Origin: Segatella copri
Lineage (GTDB): Bacteria > Bacteroidota > Bacteroidia > Bacteroidales > Bacteroidaceae
Length of the DNA: 64,000 bases
Direction of reading: 5' to 3'
Assembly (NCBI RefSeq): GCF_002224675.1
Contig: NZ_NMPZ01000011.1
Location: forward strand, 54,246-118,245
Positions 15,695-22,730 of this stretch are shown one piece after another. The notes beneath the pieces were generated by a model. The model saw only the letters and a list, made by a program, of their open reading frames with translations, was not told the DNA's origin and searched no databases. The position numbers and the translations under genes were made by a program. Within the stretch, counting starts at the first letter, position 1; each line of letters begins with the position of its first letter.

Positions 15695-18381
15695 AGCACC
15701 AGCCCGTCGTGGCGGTACTTCAGCTTCTTAAAACTGTAACTACTGTAACCGTAACCGCTTTTCCCGTCCTCGCCGGGCGGAGAGATTCGCTCGATATACC
15801 CACGGTAAATCCACTGCTTGATCACATTCCGGGTACCCTTCGCATTCAATCCATGCTCCATACGGATGGCATCCAACTGCGGCATGGTGAAGATATCGGG
15901 CAACAGCTGCAGCAGATTCTCCGGTCCACGCTTCGAACTCTTCTCGCCGGCACTGTTCTCCCGGGCTATCATATCGCCGAAGAAACGCATCTTGCAGTAG
16001 AGGTCATAACGCTCGCTCCAACGGATGAAATCATCCATCTCCGGCTCCCATCTGTAGCCGTTGGCAACATAGAGCACGCATGCCTTGAGGTAGGCAATGA
16101 CGTTGGCACGGAACGAGAAATTCTCGAAGATGCGGTTCTGCGAAGTACGTGCAAACTCGGCATTCTCATTCTTCAATACCACGGCTAGATCATACGCCTC
16201 CTGGCATTCCACCAATCCCGACGCCATGCAGAGATTTTCGATGTAGGGTTTCAGAGATTTTCTGAATTCATCATCGTATGTGCCATAGATGGGAATATCC
16301 TCGCCTATCTCCCGTTCCGGGATGGTACAGAAGTTGATACGGCTCAGCGGACCATCGGTCAATACCTTCGCGAAATACCGCTGTCCCTTGTCGATGGTGG
16401 TGGATGCATTCCAGTTGAAGCGGACGCAGACACGTTCGGTAACGCTCTGGATTCCTACGCGAGACTGTCCGAATTTATTACTATGGTCAAAAGCGAGGCA
16501 CATGATGCGGAACTGCTGATTGCCGATACCTCTCAGTGCATCAAACTGGTCGATTTCGTTCAGCGAAGTATAAAGGAAATGTTCCTTGGCTTCAGCGGTA
16601 CGCATCACGAAGGCAGGGTTGGTCATATCAGCATCAATCTCCTGGATAATCAGATTCTCAGGGCGTTTGCGCTTATCCTTGTTGGCACCCTTTCGCATCA
16701 TTTCCTCTTTCCATTCCTTCTCACGCTTCAGGTTTTCGGCATCTCTTTTACGGATGTCCTCCATGATGAAATCGATAGGTTTATGTACACAACTTTTACC
16801 TGCACCGGTACCTGCAAGCAGACAGGCCATCAGGGTAGCTTCGTGCTCCACGTTGTCGATATATCTGAATTTCGTTCTCCAGAGATGGGTAGCCAGCGGA
16901 GGGAAAATGGCGCAAGCCACGGCCGGCTGATAGATTTCCGGAGTCTTGGATATCAGCAGCTCCACCAGCTTCGGCAGCTTCTTCGGCATCGGAGGCGGAG
17001 CAGGATAATCCTCGTCTTCGGAACTTTGAACACAGGCGTTACTTTGAACATTGAGATTTGCCCCCGCCAGGCGTTCCGGGGATTTGCAATCCGTTAGGCG
17101 TTCCGGGGATTTGCAATCCCCGGCAAGCAAGCTCTTAGCAGCCTGTTCCGCCAAAGCATTCACGCGAATCACATCCCTAGAAAACGGCTTGGAGCTATCC
17201 CCATATTTCGAATAGAAGTCATGGATTAATTGATGACAGTCATTCTCCTGATAATAGCTCGGCATTCTCATCGCCACCACCTTCATCAGCTCCTCCTCAC
17301 TTATCACACGAGAAGCGCCAGCACTCATAATAGCGAGCAGAGAGGAGTGTCTTGACCCGACGGTATCAATATTCATCCCCTTCAGTCCTGCGGAATCCTG
17401 GAAAAGGTCGAAGGCTATCAGATTCTTGGCATCAGCATTCTGAGAACCTCCAGTATGGCTGATATCAGCATCATCAGCACGATGGCTATTACCAGGTTGG
17501 GCAGGCTGAATAGCAGCGCCAGAAGAAACAGCAGAATGGCTGTCAATGCCCTGAAATCGATTGTCTTGAACATCGTCATTACTTTGAACTTTGAGATTTG
17601 AACTTTGAACTTTATGATTACTATCATTAGGTACTTGCCCCTGGAAGTCTCCCGCCAGGCGTTCCGGGGATTTGCAATCCCCGGCAAGCAAGCTGTAGCG
17701 AGCCGTCCCCTTTCCGTCAATCGTAAGCCCACGCTTGAGAAAAGCCTCTCTGCGGGCTTGAATCTCCTCATCCGGCAGCACCCCATACCACTCCTTGGAG
17801 CGGTAAATCTCCGAGTCCTTATCCGTGATAAAGATGATTCTCTCCGGCGTGATGCAGCTCTTGTCGTAGGGAATCCCAGCCGCCTCGCAATACGCCTTCT
17901 GCGTCTCCTCGATGGTCATACCCATCGGCATTCTGATATCAATATGCAGCTTCTTTCTAGCCGAATACTCTAGATGCAGCAGTTTCCCCTTCCAGATGGT
18001 GTTGCTGCAGTTCAGCTCACGAGCCTTCTCCAGGGCTGCATCCACATACTCTACATCATCCACATCAATAGTCGTCTGAAAGAGGAAACTTTCAGGCACC
18101 GCATCCTCGGCAGAGCGGTGATTATTCCTAAATTTAGAATAATGAATGGCACGGATAGGCAGCTGTCTTTTCAGCCCCTCGCGTGCCTTCTTCACCGCCT
18201 TTTCATCACCAGCATCTACGCCGGGAATTGCCTTCTCCCCACGTATCTGCGCAATCACACCCTTCAGCCACGGCTGAACAATCAGGGTGTCATAGACATA
18301 CAGGGGCTGGGAAGAGTTCAATCTTCCCATATTGCCCTTGCGTGCCGGATTTAAAGCCATTACCTGTTGCTTTATCGCCAT
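15691..18381 (-). CDS. VirE_N-type / DUF3987 helicase-primase-like protein with repeat-filled linkers
   Basis: An 896-residue protein. Residues 1-200 resemble the BT4734-like (VirE N-terminal) domain, with FQTTIDVDDVEYVDAALEKA. Residues about 470-800 are a DUF3987 ATPase with Walker A GTGAGKS near 530 and LNEIDQFDAL as a likely Walker B region. The fold is related to replicative helicase and primase-associated proteins, but function is not established. Two linkers (about 230-310 and 418-460) hold in-frame copies of DCKSPERLAG, encoded by a palindromic dispersed repeat, and of NLKVQS, encoded by the TTCAAAG motif. The C-terminus GKSGYGYSSYSF is encoded by a sequence duplicated near 24.7 kb. 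It is a hallmark gene of Bacteroidota accessory cassettes with HU-HIG and smalltalk genes. Confidence 0.85.
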   Translation of the reverse strand: MAIKQQVMALNPARKGNMGRLNSSQPLYVYDTLIVQPWLKGVIAQIRGEKAIPGVDAGDEKAVKKAREGLKRQLPIRAIHYSKFRNNHRSAEDAVPESFLFQTTIDVDDVEYVDAALEKARELNCSNTIWKGKLLHLEYSARKKLHIDIRMPMGMTIEETQKAYCEAAGIPYDKSCITPERIIFITDKDSEIYRSKEWYGVLPDEEIQARREAFLKRGLTIDGKGTARYSLLAGDCKSPERLAGDFQGQVPNDSNHKVQSSNLKVQSNDDVQDNRFQGIDSHSAVSSGAAIQPAQPGNSHRADDADISHTGGSQNADAKNLIAFDLFQDSAGLKGMNIDTVGSRHSSLLAIMSAGASRVISEEELMKVVAMRMPSYYQENDCHQLIHDFYSKYGDSSKPFSRDVIRVNALAEQAAKSLLAGDCKSPERLTDCKSPERLAGANLNVQSNACVQSSEDEDYPAPPPMPKKLPKLVELLISKTPEIYQPAVACAIFPPLATHLWRTKFRYIDNVEHEATLMACLLAGTGAGKSCVHKPIDFIMEDIRKRDAENLKREKEWKEEMMRKGANKDKRKRPENLIIQEIDADMTNPAFVMRTAEAKEHFLYTSLNEIDQFDALRGIGNQQFRIMCLAFDHSNKFGQSRVGIQSVTERVCVRFNWNASTTIDKGQRYFAKVLTDGPLSRINFCTIPEREIGEDIPIYGTYDDEFRKSLKPYIENLCMASGLVECQEAYDLAVVLKNENAEFARTSQNRIFENFSFRANVIAYLKACVLYVANGYRWEPEMDDFIRWSERYDLYCKMRFFGDMIARENSAGEKSSKRGPENLLQLLPDIFTMPQLDAIRMEHGLNAKGTRNVIKQWIYRGYIERISPPGEDGKSGYGYSSYSFKKLKYRHDGLVL
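15730..15760 (-). repeat. family E repeat, copy in the DUF3987 3' end
   Basis: This 31-bp stretch, coding for SGYGYSSYSF, matches 24808-24838 in the same orientation with a single mismatch and is inverted relative to 24654-24681. Confidence 0.8.
17067..17128 (-). repeat. family B palindromes inside the DUF3987 gene (second linker)
   Basis: Two tandem in-frame copies of GCGTTCCGGGGATTTGCAAT, the second with a complete palindrome (CCGGGGATT, 3 nt, AATCCCCGG). They encode DCKSPERL repeated. The same unit recurs at 17655 and, in opposite orientation, at 25675-25865. Confidence 0.85.
17577..17693 (-). repeat. family B and family C repeats inside the DUF3987 gene (first linker)
   Basis: 17655-17693 is a family B palindrome encoding LLAGDCKSPERLAG. 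17577-17615 carries several TTCAAAGT units in the sense direction, encoding KVQSSNLKVQS. Both are in frame, so the linker seems to have grown by insertion of dispersed repeats. Confidence 0.8.
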
Positions 18382-18398
18382 ATTTCCATTTTTAATGA

Positions 18399-19508
18399 TT
18401 ATCCCAAATTCTTCACCTCATACAGTTCGGCAAGCTCCCAGAATCTGTGGGCCAGATCATGGATAAACTTCCTGCCCTTCTCGGTCCATACCAGATAGGT
18501 ATGCGTAACCGCCTTGCCCATTTTCTCCTTTCTGCCATCGCATTTCGAATCCAGGAAGGCATTGTATCGGGTGCGGCTCTTCGCCAGTCCCATGTGCGCA
18601 TACTCCGCATAGAGCATGTACTGCCCGCTCTGGTAGTACTGGATATGCAGGGCGCACAATGAGCGGTTCAGCTCCTGCGCCGTTACCCCCAGCTCCTTCG
18701 CCACCTGAGTCGTAGTGAAGCAGGAAACGGAATCCAAGACATTATCCGAGTAGATTGCCTTCGGCATCAACCCATCCACCTGCTTCTCCAGGTTGATGAC
18801 GTTCTCGCCCTGGATAGAAGCCCATCTCGTCTGCTCATCCAGCACGCCGTTGAGACGTCTGATTTCCACATCCTGCTCGCCGATGAGTTTCTTGTCAAGC
18901 CCCAACTGCACCTCCTGCTGCTGGAGCAGCTTCTTCTGCTGCTCCAGCAGTTCCTCCTTCTTCTTCAGGGTAGCCTGGAGAATCTCTTCGGCATTGCGAA
19001 TCGTCTCCTCCTCGCTCTCCCCCTCCTTCACTGGGATATAACCGCCCGTCTTGCGAATCTGCGGCAGCACCACCGAGGTAACCCAATCCTTGAACTTCAC
19101 CGCCGAAGCCAACTTGGAACCGAGCACCAGGGCATAGAATCCGCTCTCGTTAACGAAGTTCATCTGAATCAATCTCTCACGAATGGTTCCGTCACGCTTT
19201 ATGTGATCCTCAACCTTGATGCACTGTTTCAGTGCATCAAGCGGGTTAACATGTTGTCTTACAGCATTATCCGCTCTCTTATACCCGAGCACATCACACA
19301 AATCCTTTGCACAGAACCAAGGATCGCCCTTCTCATCTATAGTAGTGCGAACCGTTCCGAACTCCGGATTCTCAAAAACAGCAACCTGTGCAGCCTGTTT
19401 CTTGCTAGCTTCCTTCTTGTCGGCCACCTTCTTACCAGTCTGCACACTCTTCTTGGCAGAGCCGGCATTCTTGCCATCCTCCGCCTTCTGAATCTTTGAA
19501 TTCATCAT
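18399..19508 (-). CDS. Bro-N / phage antirepressor-like DNA-binding protein
   Basis: A 369-residue protein. A Lys/Ala-rich N-terminal stretch (about 1-45) is followed by a BRO-N domain with GDPWFCAKDLCDVLGYKRAD, VNESGFYALVLGSKLASAVK and FKDWVTSVVLPQIRKTGGYI. Then comes a Glu/Gln/Lys-rich coiled coil (about 160-235) and a C-terminal KilA-C/ANT-like domain (FTTTQVAKELGVTAQELNRS, then HTYLVWTEKGRKFIHDLAHR). Such proteins are phage or mobile-element antirepressors. It starts 17 nt upstream of the DUF3987 gene on the same strand. ATG 19505 is an alternative start. A run of 15 T lies just before the start, and a hairpin leader precedes it. Confidence 0.85.
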   Translation of the reverse strand: MMNSKIQKAEDGKNAGSAKKSVQTGKKVADKKEASKKQAAQVAVFENPEFGTVRTTIDEKGDPWFCAKDLCDVLGYKRADNAVRQHVNPLDALKQCIKVEDHIKRDGTIRERLIQMNFVNESGFYALVLGSKLASAVKFKDWVTSVVLPQIRKTGGYIPVKEGESEEETIRNAEEILQATLKKKEELLEQQKKLLQQQEVQLGLDKKLIGEQDVEIRRLNGVLDEQTRWASIQGENVINLEKQVDGLMPKAIYSDNVLDSVSCFTTTQVAKELGVTAQELNRSLCALHIQYYQSGQYMLYAEYAHMGLAKSRTRYNAFLDSKCDGRKEKMGKAVTHTYLVWTEKGRKFIHDLAHRFWELAELYEVKNLG

Positions 19509-19756
19509 AAGCAAAAAAAAAAAAAAATTAAGTAAATATATAAAAGATACCCGACGGATACCTCCGTAAAAAAAATACACGCTAAAAGTTTCCGCAAATA
19601 TTTTAAGTTGAGAAGTTAACTCCTTTAACTTCCCCACAAAAAGTTTTGCAATAAAAAGATGTATCAACCTTGTCAAAGACCGATGGGCTGATACGCTGCG
19701 CCACTTACAACATGGCAGGAAACCTATGCCAGCAACCTGGCGATAGAAAACGCAAA

Positions 19757-19797
19757 AGCCCCAGACCTCAGAACCGGTATCGTTCTGAAATCTGGGG
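19757..19797 (-). ncRNA. candidate leader hairpin or short RNA
   Basis: CCCCAGATTTCAGAAC pairs over 16 positions with GTTCTGAGGTCTGGGG. Two pairs are G-U on the minus strand but mismatched (A-C) on the plus strand, so a minus-strand RNA is favoured. TTTTGCGTTTT follows, so it could act as an attenuator or end a short RNA. Confidence 0.45.
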
Positions 19798-19805
19798 CAA
19801 AAGTA
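19798..19805 (-). promoter_or_regulatory. -7 box upstream of the Bro-N leader
   Basis: TACTTTTG on the minus strand directly before the leader hairpin. No clear TTG element was found. Confidence 0.45.
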
Positions 19806-19825
19806 CGGCGATATTTTAAGATTAA

Positions 19826-19873
19826 ACGGGTACTACCAGGGGCGGTCGTCCCCGGTAGTACCCGTTTTTTTAA
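19826..19873 (-). terminator. terminator after the 168-aa hypothetical gene
   Basis: AACGGGTACTACC and GGTAGTACCCGTT pair perfectly, extended by GGGG/CCCC past a bulged A. It begins at the stop codon of the gene at 19870. The T run is stronger on the plus strand, so it may work in both directions. Confidence 0.75.
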
Positions 19874-20376
19874 CGTTTGTTTATATAATTGTGGATCAAT
19901 TTCTCAAAAGATAAGGTCTTTTTTTGGTTCAAGGCATCATTATACTTGTTTCTCAGCAATTTGGGCTTTACATTCCAGAATCTGCCAAAAAGTACCCACA
20001 TATTAGTAATTCTCAGTTCTTCGGCTATACGATGTGCCAAATATCCCTTCTGGTACCCCGTAAGATTATTGGGCTGATAATTCTTATCCAACACCTTTAT
20101 GCTTACCAGTCCATCAAGAATAGCCTTAGCCTTTTTGCTTTTCAGCTCTTCTGGCAGCTCTGTAGCATGAGAAGCTCCAACATATCCTACCACGGGAGGA
20201 GCTTCATCCGCTTCATCAACCTCCTCCTGTTCAAAATCTGCCTCATTTACAGAATCCGAAACAGAAGAATGGCGTTGATAGGAGTTCATATACTCGGAGA
20301 AATTCTCTACGTCCATATTCTCAATTTTCACGAATCTGGACTGATCATAGAAATTAAAGTTATTGGTGATTTCCAT
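19870..20376 (-). CDS. hypothetical protein of the DUF3987 cassette
   Basis: A 168-residue soluble protein, not recognised as a named family. The first 75 residues are acidic and low in complexity (EADFEQEEVDEADEAPP). The C-terminal 100 residues look folded (ELKSKKAKAILDGLVSIKVL, TGYQKGYLAHRIAEELRITN, WVLFGRFWNVKPKLLRNKYN) and could bind nucleic acid, which is a guess. The start at 20376 is chosen because it follows a rare good AAAGGAG spaced 7 nt before ATG; a GTG at 20412 would add 12 residues. It lies upstream of Bro-N and overlaps the small gene at 20360-20521. Confidence 0.65.
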   Translation of the reverse strand: MEITNNFNFYDQSRFVKIENMDVENFSEYMNSYQRHSSVSDSVNEADFEQEEVDEADEAPPVVGYVGASHATELPEELKSKKAKAILDGLVSIKVLDKNYQPNNLTGYQKGYLAHRIAEELRITNMWVLFGRFWNVKPKLLRNKYNDALNQKKTLSFEKLIHNYINKR

Positions 20377-20521
20377 GCTCTTCTCCTTTCTTGAATTTAT
20401 CTGATTTGCCACCTGGAAGCTGCACGAACAAGCTCTTGTCGTACAAGTTCACGTTAACTACTACGACGATTAATCTCAGCTGGGCGAGCTTAATCAGCGA
20501 CTTATAAAATAATTTAGCCAT
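20360..20521 (-). CDS. possible 53-aa small protein overlapping the next gene
   Basis: An open frame starting MAKLFYKSLIKLAQLRLIVV with a hydrophobic stretch (residues 8-26) and a basic C-terminus (GGKSDKFKKGEEHGNHQ). It ends 17 nt inside the downstream gene, whose start codon and Shine-Dalgarno-like AAAGGAG lie within it, an arrangement typical of translational coupling. Its leader GGGATTATT precedes ATG. There is no family match that I know; it could be a leader peptide. Confidence 0.4.
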   Translation of the reverse strand: MAKLFYKSLIKLAQLRLIVVVVNVNLYDKSLFVQLPGGKSDKFKKGEEHGNHQ

Positions 20522-20733
20522 AATAATCCCTTTCTTAATCTTTAATTTTTGAAGGATTGACTAAAAACTACCATTTACTAGTTAGAGAGGGCAGCCCCCA
20601 TGATTTTCATGAGGTGAGGCAGCTATCAAGGTGTTGTTGACTTATGACCAGCAAAACCCTAGTGGTTCATGTAATTTCTTTCATTTCTTTTTTGGTTTTT
20701 AATTGTTTGATTGATTATTATTGTTTAGTATTA
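20522..20733. other. intergenic, no gene seen
   Basis: It holds a short imperfect hairpin around 20594-20622 (CCCATGATTTTCATGAGG). No promoter with both boxes and no coding frame was found. Confidence 0.4.
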
Positions 20734-21168
20734 TTATTCCGCCTTGTTCACAAACTGGCGGAGATCTACTTTCTTTTTTATCAAATCTTCCACCGCTTCA
20801 GCTCCTGCGCCATAGATTTCTTTATATTCTCTTTGCAGTTGATTGATGCGGCCAAGTCTTTTGGTTCTATCTTTAATATGCTTTTTAGATTTGTAGTTCT
20901 CTACGGCCTCATATTCTTCATGCAGATAGTGACCTATTATATAGCAGAATTTTAGAATGGTTTCAATCTTTATTTTAGAATCGAAATTCAGGAAATTCCG
21001 AATCGTATCATAAGAGACATGGAATTCATTCACGATTGATTTCCGAGGAGAAATATCCTCACCAATCATGATACCGAGAAGAGTTCCAATCCTCTCGATA
21101 TATGATAATCTCATCAACCTTACAGCCGGAGATTCTGATTTTTCTATTTCTTTTGCCTCTTCAACCAT
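20734..21168 (-). CDS. small HTH-like regulator (putative)
   Basis: A 144-residue basic protein. The central part (SIVNEFHVSYDTIRNFLNFD, then KIETILKFCYIIGHYLHEEY) has the spacing of a Cro/CI-like helix-turn-helix, and the C-terminus is a charged helical stretch. The start MVEEAKEIEKSES at 21168 is supported by a well-spaced promoter (21189-21219); the frame is open to 21453, so a 239-residue form cannot be fully excluded. The upstream region carries direct and inverted repeats that could be operators. Its place ahead of the cassette genes fits a regulator of the island. Function is inferred. Confidence 0.6.
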   Translation of the reverse strand: MVEEAKEIEKSESPAVRLMRLSYIERIGTLLGIMIGEDISPRKSIVNEFHVSYDTIRNFLNFDSKIKIETILKFCYIIGHYLHEEYEAVENYKSKKHIKDRTKRLGRINQLQREYKEIYGAGAEAVEDLIKKKVDLRQFVNKAE

Positions 21169-21188
21169 TGCTATTTTTATTTTCTGTG

Positions 21189-21219
21189 TAAAATTAGCAA
21201 TAATCGGTGGTATTTCCAA
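21189..21219 (-). promoter_or_regulatory. promoter of the HTH-like gene
   Basis: TTG, 20 nt, TAATTTTA on the minus strand. The last base of the -7 box is off consensus, but the spacing is exact. Confidence 0.55.
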
Positions 21220-21220
21220 G

Positions 21221-21330
21221 CCTTTTACGTCTCTAAGGGGACGTAAAAAGAGTGCGTATTTTTTCCTGATTGTCAAATATATGTACGAAAAAGAGAGAAA
21301 GTGCGCATTTTTAGTGCTACACTTTCTCTC
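21221..21330. promoter_or_regulatory. repeat-rich operator-like region
   Basis: It holds an inverted repeat TTTTACGT / ACGTAAAA (21223-21249) and a perfect 11-bp inverted repeat GAGAGAAAGTG (21293-21303) / CACTTTCTCTC (21320-21330). It also holds two direct copies of a sequence reading AAAAATRCGCACTYTTT on the minus strand. They lie within 165 bp upstream of the HTH-like gene. Autoregulation is an inference. Confidence 0.5.
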
Positions 21331-21578
21331 CTCGACTTTTATGGATGGGTAGGTAATTCTATTACCATTTCCACAGCTCTCGTGAACGACATGAGAGGAG
21401 GAATTTTCACTCCAGCGCTTCACTCTGAAGCTCGCAAAGCTGGTCTTTTTCATCTTATATACATATATAATAAGGTAAAGAATCCATTTAAAAAAGTCAA
21501 CTTTACAAACCTTTCATTGATTGCGAATAAGTTACAAAGACAAAAAAAATGATGGGGACTTTTCGAAGTGAGCTCAGT

Positions 21579-21757
21579 ACTGAACTTTCGCAAGTAAGCC
21601 CCACACACGCCCTAAGTATAATTGCAGTCAGCAAGGCGCCCTGAAAGGGCAGAAGCTCCTAGCCCAGGGCATCGCCCTGGGTATGATGTGTGCAAGCCTG
21701 TCGCCCTGAAAGGGCAAAAGCTTTCAATTACTAGGCAAAAGCTTTATAATATCAACC
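21579..21757. repeat. family A palindromic repeats, left flank of the transposase
   Basis: Starts with ACTGAACTTTCGCA and carries two CGCCCTGAAAGGGC units and one CCCAGGGCATCGCCCTGGG hairpin. It ends with GGCAAAAGCTTT next to the decayed transposase. The right flank at 22131 is in inverted orientation. Confidence 0.85.
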
Positions 21758-21764
21758 AGCCCGC

Positions 21765-22130
21765 CTAATCCCGGAATACGAAATTCTCATCATATTCCAC
21801 ATTATATAATTTCAAGAACGCTCTATATTCTTCTGTAAACGAAAGCTTTGTGTGATGCTCTTTCTGATTGGCAATATATTGTAATGTTTTATCCACAACT
21901 GATTGACTGATGGAATAGGCAGCATAACCACCCTGCCATGCGAAAAAATGATAATACACAGGGTCGAGATTCTTGATCCATCTGCTACTGTTCCGCTTAA
22001 TTTCCTCCACTATCTGGGAAATCGTGACGTCTTTGGATAGTCGCTCCAAATCATTTTCACGTATTTTGGGGCTCGTGGTTTTGATGTGGAAAATCAAATG
22101 GATATAAATTTTTGATAATGATTGTGCCAT
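21765..22130 (-). pseudogene. IS200/RAYT-like transposase with internal deletion
   Basis: A 121-residue open frame resembling the Y1 (IS200-like, REP-associated) transposase family: N-terminal MAQSLSKIYIHLIFHIKTTS, central ISQIVEEIKRNSSRWIK, WQGGYAAYSISQSVVDKTLQ, and YIANQKEHH with the candidate nucleophilic Tyr. Family members are usually about 150 residues and carry a His-hydrophobic-His (HUH) motif between the first strand and the IKRNSSRWIK helix. Here LERL is followed directly by SKDVTIS, so about 30 residues with the HUH motif are missing in frame. It is therefore probably inactive. It is bracketed by inverted copies of the family A repeat, as expected for a REP-associated transposase. 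Confidence 0.8.
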
Positions 22131-22343
22131 AATTGCAAAGCTTTTGCCCTTACAGGGCGTTGGTTTATATTCCGTTAATACCCAGGGCGTTGCCCTGGGC
22201 TAGGAGCTTCCGCCCTTTCAGGGCGTGTGGGGCACGGTGAATGGAATTCAAGGCATATCGGCATGGTGAATGGAATTCAAGGCGTGTGGGACACGAAGAA
22301 CGAAATTCAGGGCGTGTGGAGCACAGTGAATGGAACTTCAGAA
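22131..22343. repeat. family A repeats and a degenerate 29-bp tandem, right flank of the transposase
   Basis: Begins with AAAGCTTTTGCCC, the inverse of the left flank, then a CCCAGGGCGTTGCCCTGGG hairpin and GCCCTTTCAGGGC. From about 22221 it continues as four degenerate copies of a roughly 29-bp unit (GGCGTGTGGGGCAC-GTGAATGGAATTCA). Confidence 0.8.
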
Positions 22344-22592
22344 TTAGCAGCAAACACCAGCATATAGCTTATCGATTGGAAAAATCAAATCCCAATTCTT
22401 CCCCCAGACGATATTGCCGAACTCTATCTTGAACTTCTTGAATTTACTCTCATTCAAGTAAGAGTTATACTGCGGATGTGGATGGTTTCTGATAAAAGTA
22501 CCAACATCTATCGTCTTCACAGTGTCATCATTAAAGTGTAATTCAACTTTTAATGGCGCCACATATTTTGCAGAAACAATACTTAAGTTCAT
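22344..22592 (-). CDS. DUF2442 domain protein
   Basis: An 82-residue soluble protein with the DUF2442 pattern: VSAKYVAPLKVELHFNDDTV, then DVGTFIRNHPHP, then FKKFKIEFGNIVWGKNWDLI. DUF2442 proteins are usually paired with DUF4160 in a two-gene, toxin-antitoxin-like arrangement of unknown mechanism. The partner here (22589-22730) survives only as its 3' end, with an ATGA overlap at the junction. Both sides of the pair are repeat clusters. Confidence 0.85.
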   Translation of the reverse strand: MNLSIVSAKYVAPLKVELHFNDDTVKTIDVGTFIRNHPHPQYNSYLNESKFKKFKIEFGNIVWGKNWDLIFPIDKLYAGVCC

Positions 22593-22730
22593 ATTTTCTT
22601 TGTTATTTTAGTTGAACGTATTCTTTTTTTACAAATAAAGAAGTTGACCCATTTATCAACTATATTCTTATAATACTTCTTTACAAAGGCCTCTGCGGTA
22701 GAAGTATCCTTTTCACTCAATCGCAAGGGT
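22589..22730 (-). pseudogene. DUF4160 3' remnant, truncated by a repeat
   Basis: Reading on the minus strand, about 45 codons (ending FVKKYYKNIVDKWVNFFICK, then ITKKI) match the C-terminal part of DUF4160 proteins, as I remember them. The TGA stop overlaps the ATG of the DUF2442 gene (ATGA), the normal coupling of this pair. Upstream the frame runs into a family A repeat and a stop, so the N-terminal half is gone. Confidence 0.65.

Larger units (their letters stand above)
19509..19869 (-). promoter_or_regulatory. long structured leader of the Bro-N gene
   Basis: Read on the minus strand, this 361-nt region starts with the terminator hairpin of the upstream gene, then a TACTTTTG -7 box (19798-19805), a 16-bp hairpin right at the inferred transcript start (19757-19798), an unstructured stretch, and a 15-nt T run (plus-strand A run at 19513-19527) about 5 nt before the start codon. 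No coding frame is convincing. Confidence 0.55.

Noticed and set aside
20734..21453. 239-residue form of the HTH-like protein
   Set aside because: The upstream 95 codons cover inverted repeats and a well-spaced promoter; the shorter form is favoured, though not proven.
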